A stretch of 64,000 nt of DNA, taken from NCBI RefSeq assembly GCF_003046795.1, contig NZ_PZKN01000003.1, positions 62,001-126,000 on the forward strand, written 5' to 3'. The stretch comes from Desulfonatronum sp. SC1. GTDB lineage: Bacteria; Desulfobacterota; Desulfovibrionia; Desulfovibrionales; Desulfonatronaceae. Below the pieces are notes generated by a model. The model was not told where the DNA came from. It made no database searches and saw only the letters and a list, made by a program, of their open reading frames with translations. Every line of letters begins with the position of its first letter. Position 1 is the stretch's first letter. The position numbers and the translations under genes are program-made. This document shows positions 8,216 to 16,517 of the stretch, piece after piece.

Positions 8216-8497
8216 ATGGCGGATGAAAAGTTTCGGCACGAATCCTTGCAGGACAAGGAATCCATCGGCAAGTATCTCAACGCGCTCAGCGAAGGTTTCC
8301 TGAACGGCAAACTGCAGTTTTCCTGGAAGGACAAGCGATTGGTCCTGGAACCTCAAAGCCTGATCAAGTTCGATGTGGAAACCAAGAAAAGGGACGGCGA
8401 AGTGAAGATGGTCCTGCGTTTTCGCTGGGAACAGGCCTCGGAGAGCAGCATGTTCGTGGACGGTCCGCTGGTCATCGAAGGCAAGGAAAAAGGCTAG
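8216..8497 (+). CDS. GAK-cluster amphi-Trp domain protein 1
   Basis: A 93-residue soluble protein made almost entirely of one amphi-Trp-type domain: helix ESIGKYLNALSEGFLNGK, then strands FSWKDKRLVL, KFDVETKKRD and a final MVLRFRWEQ with the characteristic tryptophan. Such small domains recur in GAK loci and may act as adaptors or modification targets; nothing is proven. The ATG at 8216 is preferred over the GTG twelve bases earlier; the ribosome binding site is weak for either. The next gene begins six bases after the stop. Confidence 0.75.
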   Translation: MADEKFRHESLQDKESIGKYLNALSEGFLNGKLQFSWKDKRLVLEPQSLIKFDVETKKRDGEVKMVLRFRWEQASESSMFVDGPLVIEGKEKG

Positions 8498-8503
8498 GCC
8501 CCT

Positions 8504-10150
8504 ATGCATGCTTTTGAGGGACTGGAACAGAAAATCCAGTTCATGGCCCTGGAAGTGGCCAAACAGGTGGACGAAACCCTGAAGGTGCTGATCGCGCCGG
8601 AAGCCGAGCACATCGAAAAGGTGTCCTCCCGGGACGACTATATCGACAATTTCAAAAGCGTTATCGAAAACGCCTGTTTCTCTCGGCTGCACGGCCAGTC
8701 CCACCTGGACAAGGCCGGCATCGACTTCATCCGCGCCGTGAACATCATCAGCAACAATCTGGAGCGGATCAGCGACTTTTCCGTGGATATCGCCCGTCAG
8801 GTCCAGTATCTGTCCGATTCGCGCTTTCTGGACCAGTTCGAATACCGGCCCTTTTTTCGTCAGATTCTCGGAGCCCTGGACATCGTGGTCCGCTCCCTGT
8901 TTCACCGGGATCTCTCCCTGGCCTTGCGGATCTGTCGGGCGGAGTTCATTCTGGACAAGCTTTACAAGCACAATTTCGACAAGATCATCGCCCAGTTGCA
9001 GTCCGGCAAGGAAACCCGCAACCTGATCACCACCTTGTTCATCTTCCGGTATCTGGAACGGATGGGGGACTCCTTGCTGAACATCGGCGAAGCAGTGATC
9101 TTTTCCGTGGTCGGCGAAAAGCTGAAGATCAATCAATTTCAAGCCCTGCGGGAGTCCTTGGACAACCTGGGCTTCGACCTGCCGATGCGGGAAGTGGAGT
9201 TCGAGTCCATTTGGGGCACTCGGTCCGGGTGCCGGATCGGCAAGGTTTCCAGCGACGGCCAGGGCGATTCCACCGGGGTGATCTTCAAGGAAGGCAAGTT
9301 CAAGAAGATCGCCCAGGAAAAGCAAAACATTCAGCGTTGGGAAGCGATCTTGCCCGGTCTGACGCCCAAGGTGTTTGGATTTCAGGAAGGCCGGGACAAC
9401 GCCTCGATCTTGTTGGAATTCTTGACGGGATGCACGTTTCAGGAAATCGTTTTCAACGACGACAAGGAGATTTTCGAGGACGCGTTTTTTCTGGTTCAGG
9501 AAACCGCGACCATGATCTGGCAGAAAACGCTCCAGCCCGGTAAAACTCCCTGCACGTTCATTGAACAGTTGTTTTCCCGTATTGAGGACGTTTTCACGGC
9601 GCACCCGGATTTCAACTCGCCCCAGGTACGGTTCTGCGGCCTGAAGGTTCCTTCGACCATGGAACTGCTGGAGCAACTGCGCGAGGTGGAACGGGAGGTG
9701 GTCATTCCGTTCTCGGTGTTCATCCATGGGGACTACAACAGCAACAACATCATCTATACTCAGAAAGAGCAGCGCATTCACTACATCGACGTCCATCGCT
9801 CCAAGGACGGGGATTATCTGCAGGACGTGTCCGTGTTTTTGGTGTCCAACTTCCGGATTCCGATTTTCGACAAGGTCGTCCGGTGCAAGCTGAATCAGGT
9901 CGGCCTGCACTTTCTGCATTTTGCCCGACAATTCGCTCGGGAGCACCAGGATGCGACCTTCGAAATCCGCCTCGCGCTGGGCTTGATCCGCTCCTTCATC
10001 ACCTCGACCCGGTTCGAATTGAATGAGGAGTTCGCCGCGAGCATGTTCGTCCGGGGAATGTATCTCGCCGAGCTGGTTTTGGCCCATCGCGGCCGGCCCT
10101 GGGAGACGTTCAAGGTTCCGGATCTCATCCTGCGGTACCGCTATTATTGA
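8504..10150 (+). CDS. PhoU-domain / aminoglycoside-phosphotransferase-like kinase fusion (GAK cluster)
   Basis: A 548-residue two-domain protein. Residues 1-215 form a PhoU-like helical bundle with both signature metal-binding motifs: NNLERISDFSVDIA at 84-97 and RYLERMGDSLLNIGEA at 182-197. Residues about 230-548 are an APH/choline-kinase-like fold with the Brenner motif HGDYNSNN at 408-415 and IDVHRS...D at 428-437. The kinase should phosphorylate a small molecule. PhoU proteins bind Fe/Mg clusters and report phosphate status to PhoR/PstB, so the fusion may tie a kinase to a phosphate signal. Its position between amphi-Trp and ATP-grasp genes makes it part of the cluster. Substrate unknown. 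Confidence 0.8.
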   Translation: MHAFEGLEQKIQFMALEVAKQVDETLKVLIAPEAEHIEKVSSRDDYIDNFKSVIENACFSRLHGQSHLDKAGIDFIRAVNIISNNLERISDFSVDIARQVQYLSDSRFLDQFEYRPFFRQILGALDIVVRSLFHRDLSLALRICRAEFILDKLYKHNFDKIIAQLQSGKETRNLITTLFIFRYLERMGDSLLNIGEAVIFSVVGEKLKINQFQALRESLDNLGFDLPMREVEFESIWGTRSGCRIGKVSSDGQGDSTGVIFKEGKFKKIAQEKQNIQRWEAILPGLTPKVFGFQEGRDNASILLEFLTGCTFQEIVFNDDKEIFEDAFFLVQETATMIWQKTLQPGKTPCTFIEQLFSRIEDVFTAHPDFNSPQVRFCGLKVPSTMELLEQLREVEREVVIPFSVFIHGDYNSNNIIYTQKEQRIHYIDVHRSKDGDYLQDVSVFLVSNFRIPIFDKVVRCKLNQVGLHFLHFARQFAREHQDATFEIRLALGLIRSFITSTRFELNEEFAASMFVRGMYLAELVLAHRGRPWETFKVPDLILRYRYY

Positions 10151-10205
10151 TCCCCGGGTCGGTCGTTCCGAACCCGAAACTCAATCAAAGCAATAGGAAA
10201 CACGC

Positions 10206-11081
10206 ATGCAACGGATAGCGGTCATCGGCAATCCCGGGAGTTGGTCCACGGAAAAGCTGGCCGACGCGTTCGAGGCCAAGACGGGATTTCGTCGCGTCGT
10301 GGACATGTCCCGGGTGTATATGAACCTGGACAAAGGGCGGATGTGGTTTGATGGAGTGGACTTGTCGACGCTCGACGCCCTGGCCGTGAAGAAGATCGGT
10401 CCGGCTTATTCGCCGGATATGCAGGACCGCTTGAGCCTTTTGGATCTGCTGGCCCGGAACGGGACGCCGATCTTCTCCAACCCGGCCGCGATCCTCTCGG
10501 CCCTCAATCGTCTGAGCTGCACCGTGATCCTGCGGGCCGGAAACATGCCCATGCCGCCGACCACCATCACCGAGGACGTGGAAGCCGCGGTGGAGGCCGT
10601 GGAAACGTACGGGAGGGCCGTGTTCAAGCCGCTGTATACCTCCAAGGCCCGGGGCATGGAGGTGATCCAGGCCGATCCTTTGTGTCGCGAGCGGATCATC
10701 CGCTTTCAGCAACAGGGCAATCCCGTGATGTACATCCAGAAAATGCTGGACACGCCGGGCAAGGATCTGGGCATCGTCTTCCTGGGGGGAGAGTATTTCG
10801 GGACTTATGCCCGGCAGAGTTCCGGGGCCTGGAACACGTCCACGTCCAGCGGAGGCAAGTACGCGAGCTATGAGCCGACCAAGGAGATCATCGATTTGGC
10901 CTGGAAGGCGCAGAATCTGTTCGGGCTGGACTTTACCTGCGTGGACGTGATGGAATCCAAGGACGGGCCGATGATCTTCGAGGTCTCGGCCTTCGGCGGC
11001 TTTCGCGGCCTGCTCGAGGCTCGGGGATTGGACGCTTCGGTGCACTTCGCGGAGCACGTCCTGAATCGGGTGCGGTCATGA
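10206..11081 (+). CDS. GAK system ATP-grasp enzyme
   Basis: A 291-residue member of the ATP-grasp superfamily most like RimK-type glutamate ligases, which activate a carboxylate by acyl-phosphate formation and join it to an amine. Recognisable parts are the nucleotide-cradle strand VFKPLYTSKARGMEV (about 138-152), YIQKMLDTPGKDLGIV, and the metal-binding end FTCVDVMESKDGPMIFEVSA (about 241-260; D and E ligands). The protein is cytoplasmic. Its stop overlaps the ATG of the kinase gene by four bases, so the two are coupled. Substrate and product are unknown for the GAK family. Confidence 0.88.
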   Translation: MQRIAVIGNPGSWSTEKLADAFEAKTGFRRVVDMSRVYMNLDKGRMWFDGVDLSTLDALAVKKIGPAYSPDMQDRLSLLDLLARNGTPIFSNPAAILSALNRLSCTVILRAGNMPMPPTTITEDVEAAVEAVETYGRAVFKPLYTSKARGMEVIQADPLCRERIIRFQQQGNPVMYIQKMLDTPGKDLGIVFLGGEYFGTYARQSSGAWNTSTSSGGKYASYEPTKEIIDLAWKAQNLFGLDFTCVDVMESKDGPMIFEVSAFGGFRGLLEARGLDASVHFAEHVLNRVRS

Positions 11082-12214
11082 GCGCGATGTCCGCGAACCA
11101 CCTCCGCGCCAAGCTGCTGGAACGCGTCGCCGAGGGCGATTTTTGGAAAATGTTGCGGTTGCGCTTCGGAGAGTGCCGGATCGCCGTGAGGACGAACAAT
11201 CCCGCGCTGATCGCGAACTTTACGCGCTATTACGCGGATTTTTTGGATCGAGGCAAGGGTTCCGGAAGCGGCGACGCTCCGGACATGACCGTGACCGCCC
11301 TGGAGACGGATGTTTGGAATCCAGATCTGCCGTGGATCGTCAAGCAGCCTGATCCGGGCAAGATCAAGGTCAAGGAAGAGTATTTGGATTTGTTCCTGAA
11401 TCAGGGAGAGGGGCGGTTCGTCCGCAAGCGGCTGACCGGGATGCTGTTTTATTTCGACCGTGAAACGCATCTGGCCGTCGGCCCTTGTCTGGCCAACGAC
11501 AACCAGGTGATCAACTTCGTCAACAGCCGGTTCATCCAGTGGATGCTGGACCGCAACAGTCTGCTCTGCCACGCCGCCGGGGTGGCCCTGAACGGCAACG
11601 GCCTGGCCCTGGCCGGCTTTTCCGGGATGGGCAAATCCACTCTGGCCCTGCACCTGATGCGCCGGGGGCTGGACTTTGTCAGCAATGACCGACTGTTGAT
11701 CCAGGACGCCGAGTCAGAGCCGCTTCCACATGGCCCGACCATGCACGGCGTGGCCAAGCTGCCCCGGGTCAATCCGGGAACGATCCTGGGCAATCCCTCC
11801 CTGACCGGACTGCTGGACGCCTCCCGGAAGGAGGTCTACGCCCGGATGGAGCCGGACGAGCTGTGGAACCTGGAACAAAAGCACGACGTCTATCTGGATG
11901 AATGCTTCGGCCAGGGAAAATTTCTCGACTCCGCCCGGATGGTCGGCCTCGTGATCCTGAACTGGAAGCCCAAGTATCCCCGGACCTCCCTGGAGTTGGT
12001 GGACCTGGTCCAACGCCCGGAACTGCTGGACACGGTGATCAAATCCCCAGGCCTGTTCTTCCTTCCCCGGCCCGACGTCGCGTACCGCTTCCAGCCAGAA
12101 AGTTACCTGGATATTTTCAAAAAATGCGCGGTGTTCGAGGCACGGGGCGGAGTGGATTTCGACCATGTGGCCGATGCCTGCGTCCATTATCTGGGGCAGC
12201 AGGGAGAGGGATGA
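11078..12214 (+). CDS. HprK-related kinase B (GAK system)
   Basis: A 378-residue relative of HPr kinase/phosphorylase. The P-loop GFSGMGKST lies at 180-188, preceded by LCHAAGVALNGNGLALA and followed by VSNDRLLI, which corresponds to the aspartate-containing strand after the HprK P-loop. True HprK phosphorylates Ser46 of HPr. The length and unique N-terminal half differ here and no HPr gene is nearby, so another protein or small molecule is likely the acceptor. The gene overlaps both neighbours by ATGA, giving a tight ATP-grasp/kinase/CofD block. Confidence 0.87.
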   Translation: MSAMSANHLRAKLLERVAEGDFWKMLRLRFGECRIAVRTNNPALIANFTRYYADFLDRGKGSGSGDAPDMTVTALETDVWNPDLPWIVKQPDPGKIKVKEEYLDLFLNQGEGRFVRKRLTGMLFYFDRETHLAVGPCLANDNQVINFVNSRFIQWMLDRNSLLCHAAGVALNGNGLALAGFSGMGKSTLALHLMRRGLDFVSNDRLLIQDAESEPLPHGPTMHGVAKLPRVNPGTILGNPSLTGLLDASRKEVYARMEPDELWNLEQKHDVYLDECFGQGKFLDSARMVGLVILNWKPKYPRTSLELVDLVQRPELLDTVIKSPGLFFLPRPDVAYRFQPESYLDIFKKCAVFEARGGVDFDHVADACVHYLGQQGEG

Positions 12215-13440
12215 GGGGGGGGAGGGCGTTCCCTGTGCAACAAATCCGTATCTTCCGCACCGCGCTGATTCCCGATGAACTGCGCCTGGCCCGGTATCTG
12301 AAAGCGCCGGAACTGGGGCCGCGGGTGCTGTTCTTCAGCGGCGGCACGGCTCTCAACCCCTTGAGCCGGGAGCTGGTTCGCTACACGCACAATTCCATTC
12401 ATCTGGTCACGCCTCTGGATTCCGGGGGCAGTTCGGCCAAGCTGCGGGAAGCCTTCCGGATGCCCGCGGTGGGGGATCTGCGCAGCAGGTTGATGGCCCT
12501 GGCGGACCAGAGCGTGAAGGGCAACCCGGAAGTTCGGGAGCTGTTCGCCCACCGGCTGCCTAAAAGCGCCGCCCCGGAGGAACTGCGTCACAGCCTGGAA
12601 CGGCTGGTTTCCGGACGGGATACGCTGGTACGGCGCATCCCGGACCCGATGCGCAAGATCGTTCGCAACTATCTGCGCATTTTCCAGGAAAAGATGCCCG
12701 AAGGCTTCGATCTGCGCGGGGCCAGCATCGGGAATCTGATCCTGACCGCCGGCTACCTGACCAGCCAGCGGCGCATTGATTCCGTGGTCTTCCTGTTTTC
12801 CAAACTGGCGGAGGTCCGAGGCGTGGTCCGACCGACCATGAACCGCTATCTGCATCTGGTCGCGGAACTGGAAAACGGCGAGACCATCGTCGGACAGCAT
12901 TTGCTCACGGGCAAGGAAACGCCGCCCATCATCTCCAGGATCAAGCGGGTTTACATCAGTTCCGGAGATCCGGGGGGCGAGCCGGTTCGGGTGGCCATCC
13001 GCGAGAAGGTCCGGAACCTGATCCGCCAAGCCGATCTGATCTGCTTTCCCATGGGCAGCTTCTATTCCAGCCTGATCGCCAACCTGTTGCCGGACGGCGT
13101 GGGACAGGCCATCGCGGAGAACGACTGTCCCAAGGTCTACGTGCCCAACACCGGGACGGACCCGGAACAGTTCGGGATGACCCTGGCGGATAATACGGCC
13201 GCATTGTTGCATTATCTGCGCCGGGGGTGCGTGGACGACCCGCCCGTGGAGCGACTGCTGAACCTCGTACTCCTGGACTCCCGCGACGAGTGCTACGCTC
13301 AGCCCGTGGACGTGGCCGCCTTGCGACGTCTCGGGGTCGATGTCCTCCGAACCTCTCTGACCGGGGACGACCAAGCATGCTCTCAAACCACAGCCTTGGA
13401 CGGCGACCGGGTGGTTCGGGTTCTCTTATCCCTGGTTTGA
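12211..13440 (+). CDS. GAK system CofD-like protein
   Basis: A 409-residue member of the CofD/YvcK superfamily. CofD transfers 2-phospholactate (or phosphoenolpyruvate) to a deazaflavin; YvcK binds UDP-sugars. Hallmarks are FFSGGTALNPLS near residue 35, TPLDSGGSSAKLREAF (about 60-75) with GDLRSRL following, and GASIGNLILTAGYL further on. The substrate in GAK loci is unknown, and no deazaflavin genes are here. The ATG at 12211 overlaps the kinase stop; a GTG at 12235 with a strong G-rich Shine-Dalgarno is a fair alternative start. A MITE-like element follows. Confidence 0.87.
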   Translation: MRGGRAFPVQQIRIFRTALIPDELRLARYLKAPELGPRVLFFSGGTALNPLSRELVRYTHNSIHLVTPLDSGGSSAKLREAFRMPAVGDLRSRLMALADQSVKGNPEVRELFAHRLPKSAAPEELRHSLERLVSGRDTLVRRIPDPMRKIVRNYLRIFQEKMPEGFDLRGASIGNLILTAGYLTSQRRIDSVVFLFSKLAEVRGVVRPTMNRYLHLVAELENGETIVGQHLLTGKETPPIISRIKRVYISSGDPGGEPVRVAIREKVRNLIRQADLICFPMGSFYSSLIANLLPDGVGQAIAENDCPKVYVPNTGTDPEQFGMTLADNTAALLHYLRRGCVDDPPVERLLNLVLLDSRDECYAQPVDVAALRRLGVDVLRTSLTGDDQACSQTTALDGDRVVRVLLSLV

Positions 13441-13542
13441 GTATCTTGGCGCAGCGACGTCTAAAGGTATTTATCAGACATTTTTTCACGGGGCCGGAAT
13501 TTCGTTAACGCCCAGCCTTCGGGCGTGACTGACAAAAAAATC

Positions 13543-13694
13543 GTAACTACTCAGCACAGAGTAATGCCGGGGTCGGAGTCGGAATCGGAATCGGGATCGA
13601 AAACGATGGGATGCGTTCTATTTTTTCCTGTTCCGATTCCGATCCCGACCCCGATGGCCGCAGGAAGAGCACACAACGTATGCTGAGTAGTTAC
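13543..13694. mobile_element. MITE-like element inside the GAK cluster, copy 2
   Basis: A 152-base element with perfect 14-base terminal inverted repeats (GTAACTACTCAGCA and TGCTGAGTAGTTAC) and a perfect 8-base flanking duplication AAAAAATC (13535-13542 and 13695-13702). Inside are two mutually inverted tracts of a GGAATC/GGGATC-like hexamer (about 13569-13598 and 13630-13655), which would fold into a long hairpin. It separates the CofD-like gene from the last amphi-Trp gene and carries no gene itself. Confidence 0.8.
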
Positions 13695-13715
13695 AAAAAA
13701 TCCAAGGAGCAGACC

Positions 13716-14072
13716 ATGTCGAAAAAAGAAGTGAAGTTGAAAGGCGTGATGGACGTCGACCAAGTGGTGACCTATCTGGAAGACTTGGCGACTTCCCTGA
13801 AGGAGGGCAAGATCTGCGTCCAGCAGGGCGAGCAGTTCGTGACCCTTTGCCCGGACAAGATGGTGGACGTGGAGGTCAAGGCTACCTCGAAAAAAGGGAA
13901 AGAAAAGTTCGAGATGGAGTTGGCCTGGTACCGGGATGTTTCCCAGGAGATGAGTATTTCCTCGGACGAACCGGAACAGGACGCCGAAAGCGAGGGATCG
14001 CCGCCCGCGGTCAGCGGTCCGGTGATCGAAATGCCGCAAGCCCAGGACGAGGACAATATTGATCGGAGCTAG
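13716..14072 (+). CDS. GAK-cluster amphi-Trp domain protein 2
   Basis: A 118-residue protein. Residues 1-72 are a typical amphi-Trp domain: helix DVDQVVTYLEDLATSLKEGK, strands ICVQQGEQFVTLCPDKMVDV, and the closing strand MELAWYRD with the tryptophan. The tail is acidic and probably disordered, rich in Glu, Asp and Ser. The start at 13716 has AAGGAG six bases upstream, immediately after the right end of the inserted element, so the element now supplies the spacing and perhaps the promoter for this gene. A factor-independent terminator follows. Confidence 0.78.
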   Translation: MSKKEVKLKGVMDVDQVVTYLEDLATSLKEGKICVQQGEQFVTLCPDKMVDVEVKATSKKGKEKFEMELAWYRDVSQEMSISSDEPEQDAESEGSPPAVSGPVIEMPQAQDEDNIDRS

Positions 14073-14150
14073 GGCAGCTCCGGTTGGACGAACGATGTGT
14101 GAGCCGGCGGCATTGTCGATCCGGTTTCGTCAACCTTTTCGAACATCATA

Positions 14151-14179
14151 GCGGCCTCCGTACGGGGGCCGCTTTTTTT
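14151..14179 (+). terminator. Terminator of the GAK cluster
   Basis: Stem GCGGCCTCCG / CGGGGGCCGC around a two-base loop followed by seven T residues, 78 bases after the last GAK gene. Confidence 0.85.
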
Positions 14180-14266
14180 ATTGTGGCCGATAATGGGCGT
14201 GAGGGTAGGGGCACAACGCGCTGTGCCCCTGCCCTCGCGTTTTTTCGTCATTGAATCGGCATTGAA

Positions 14267-14295
14267 CCGTAACTCCACCGTAACCATGCGATTCG
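14267..14295 (+). promoter_or_regulatory. Possible PhoB-like direct repeats before the GGDEF-EAL gene
   Basis: CCGTAAC at 14267-14273 and again at 14278-14284 are spaced by 11 bases, followed at the same phase by CGATTCG (14289-14295). This is the period of Pho boxes, but the 7-mers are weak matches. A similar pair (CCGTAAT, CCGTAGC) lies at 24020-24037 without an obvious target gene, so this could instead be part of a repeat. Confidence 0.3.
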
Positions 14296-14394
14296 CGTTG
14301 GGGTTATATGGGTTCGAACAACAACGGCGTTATGGAGCAGTTTGCTCATCCCGACAAACCACGAGAAAAAACAGCAGAGCGCACAAGGACAGCC

Positions 14395-16269
14395 ATGTCG
14401 ACAGCCATGACCGCTCAAGTCGAGTATCTGATGCCGAAAAACGAGCATTCTTCTCCATCTTCGCCCAACATCCACCCCGTATCAATGGATTATCCGGCAT
14501 GCGCCAACGGTCGGCCGGACACGTCTCCCCCCCGTGCTCATGTCCTGATGCGTCTGGCTCCGTACGTCGCCCCCACAGTGCCTCTGCTCAATGTTTACGA
14601 TACTTTCCGCAACTACCCGGATTTGATGGTGTTGCCCGTGGTCCAGGAAGGCAAGCCGGTAGGGCTGATCAATCGCTTCAAGCTTCATGAGATGTTCAGT
14701 CAGCCGTTCACCCGTGAATTGCATGGTCGCAAGCCGATCAGTCTGTTCATGGCCGCCAACCCGGTGATCGTGGACAAGAACGTGTCCATCGACGACCTGG
14801 CCCGGATCATTATCGACGCGGGCATGCAGCATATGTACGACGGTTTCATTATGACGGAGCAGGGGAAGTACGTCGGCATCGGCAACGGGCATGATCTCCT
14901 CGGGGCCATCACCGAGCGCAAGCAGGCCCACCTGTTCTACCTCGCCCATTTCGACGCTCTGACGGATCTTCCCAACCGACTCTTGTTCAAGGATCGACTG
15001 ACCCAGGCCTGCGTGCGTTCCGAGCGTAACGGGCACTCCGTGGCCCTGATGTTTCTCGACCTGGATCGTTTCAAGCTGATCAACGACACCCTGGGCCACT
15101 CCGTGGGCGATAGGCTTCTGAAAAGCGTAGCGGCCCGATTATTGGAAACCGTGCGCAAAAAAGACACGGTATCCCGGCTGGGCGGGGACGAGTTCACGAT
15201 CATTCTGGACGACGTGGGCGCGCCTCAGGATGCGGCGGTGGTCGCCCAGAAGATCATCCATGCCATGGGTCAGCCCTTTGTTCTCGAGGGCGACGAGGTT
15301 GTGGTGACCACGAGCATCGGCGTGGCCTTTTATCCCCAGGACGCCGCGAACCCGGAGGAATTGCAGAAAAATTCCGACGCGGCCATGTACCATGCCAAGG
15401 AAAAGGGCAAGAACAACTACCAGTTTTTCAAGCCGGAAATGAACGTTCAGGTCAACGCCCGGCTGAGCCTGGAAAACCAGTTGCGCAAGGCCGTGGAGGC
15501 TGATCAGCTCCTGCTGCACTACCAACCCCAGGTGGAACTGAGCACCGGCAAGGTCGTGGGCGTGGAGGCCCTGCTTCGCTGGCAGCATCCGGAGTTGGGC
15601 TTTGTCCCGCCCTTGACCTTCATTCCCCTGGCCGAGGAACTGGGGCTGATGGCCTCCATCGGGGAGTTCGTGCTCCATGAGGCTTGCCGCCAGAGCAAAC
15701 AGTGGCAGGACGAATTGGGGGTCCGTGTCTGCATGGCCGTGAATCTGGCCGGATGGCAACTGGAGCAGCCCGATTTTCCGGATACCGTGGAGCGCATCCT
15801 GCGCAAAACCGGCCTTTCCCCGCGTTGTCTCGAATTGGAATTAACGGAAAACGTACTCATGGAGAACATCAAACAAGCCCGGACCGCGTTGAACGTGCTC
15901 GGCCAAAGGGGCGTTCTCGTGGCCATCGACGACTTCGGCACGGGCTATTCATCCCTGAGCTATCTGCTCAACCTGCCCATCGATACTTTGAAGATCGACA
16001 AGTGCTTCATCCAGAGCATCGGCCTCCAGGACGACGGCGCGACCATCGCCACCGCCGTCATCGCCCTGGCCCGCAGCCTTAAGCTCAACGTCGTGGCTGA
16101 AGGCGTGGAAACCCTTGAACAGCAGGATTTTCTGCGCGAACAGGGCTGCGATTTCATCCAGGGCTATTTTTTCTGCCGGCCCCTGCCCGCCGCGGAACTG
16201 GTTTCTCTCCTCGTCAAACACGCGAAAATCCCCTCCTCCCGCAAACTCAACTGCTTGACTCAGGAGTGA
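14395..16269 (+). CDS. CBS-GGDEF-EAL cyclic-di-GMP turnover protein
   Basis: Makes and/or breaks cyclic-di-GMP. Of 624 residues, about 25-190 form a CBS-type sensory region, followed by a GGDEF domain with intact RLGGDEF and an upstream RKKD inhibitory site. The EAL domain has EALLRW, ELTENVLME, IDDFGTGYSSLSYL and VVAEGVET, so both catalytic sites look complete; which one dominates cannot be read. It has no membrane segment and is probably cytoplasmic. The ATG at 14395 has AAGGA upstream; an in-frame ATG at 14308 is possible but sits next to the putative promoter. The gene stands alone, and the ugp-like operon begins 248 bases later. Confidence 0.87.
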   Translation: MSTAMTAQVEYLMPKNEHSSPSSPNIHPVSMDYPACANGRPDTSPPRAHVLMRLAPYVAPTVPLLNVYDTFRNYPDLMVLPVVQEGKPVGLINRFKLHEMFSQPFTRELHGRKPISLFMAANPVIVDKNVSIDDLARIIIDAGMQHMYDGFIMTEQGKYVGIGNGHDLLGAITERKQAHLFYLAHFDALTDLPNRLLFKDRLTQACVRSERNGHSVALMFLDLDRFKLINDTLGHSVGDRLLKSVAARLLETVRKKDTVSRLGGDEFTIILDDVGAPQDAAVVAQKIIHAMGQPFVLEGDEVVVTTSIGVAFYPQDAANPEELQKNSDAAMYHAKEKGKNNYQFFKPEMNVQVNARLSLENQLRKAVEADQLLLHYQPQVELSTGKVVGVEALLRWQHPELGFVPPLTFIPLAEELGLMASIGEFVLHEACRQSKQWQDELGVRVCMAVNLAGWQLEQPDFPDTVERILRKTGLSPRCLELELTENVLMENIKQARTALNVLGQRGVLVAIDDFGTGYSSLSYLLNLPIDTLKIDKCFIQSIGLQDDGATIATAVIALARSLKLNVVAEGVETLEQQDFLREQGCDFIQGYFFCRPLPAAELVSLLVKHAKIPSSRKLNCLTQE

Positions 16270-16517
16270 TTTGAAGGGCCGAAATCTTGAACGCTATTGA
16301 TTGATTGAGTGTTGCTGAAACGAAGCGCAATCCTGATTGCGTCGTCAAATTGTAACGGGAATGTCGCGAACGGATTGACGCTTTCGGCTACCATCTTGTA
16401 TTTGGCCGCCAGTATGGTGACGGAAGGTGTGCCGGGTGATTTCAGTGGGCGCTTCGGCCCGACCCGGCTTCCGTCGCGGACATCGCTCTTTCAACCAGAC
16501 AAACCCAAGTAGCAGGA

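Noticed and set aside
7907-10087. A 726-codon open frame antisense to the GAK PhoU-kinase gene
   Set aside because: Long only because of high GC codon bias on the coding strand; composition is typical of an antisense shadow and no domain is visible.
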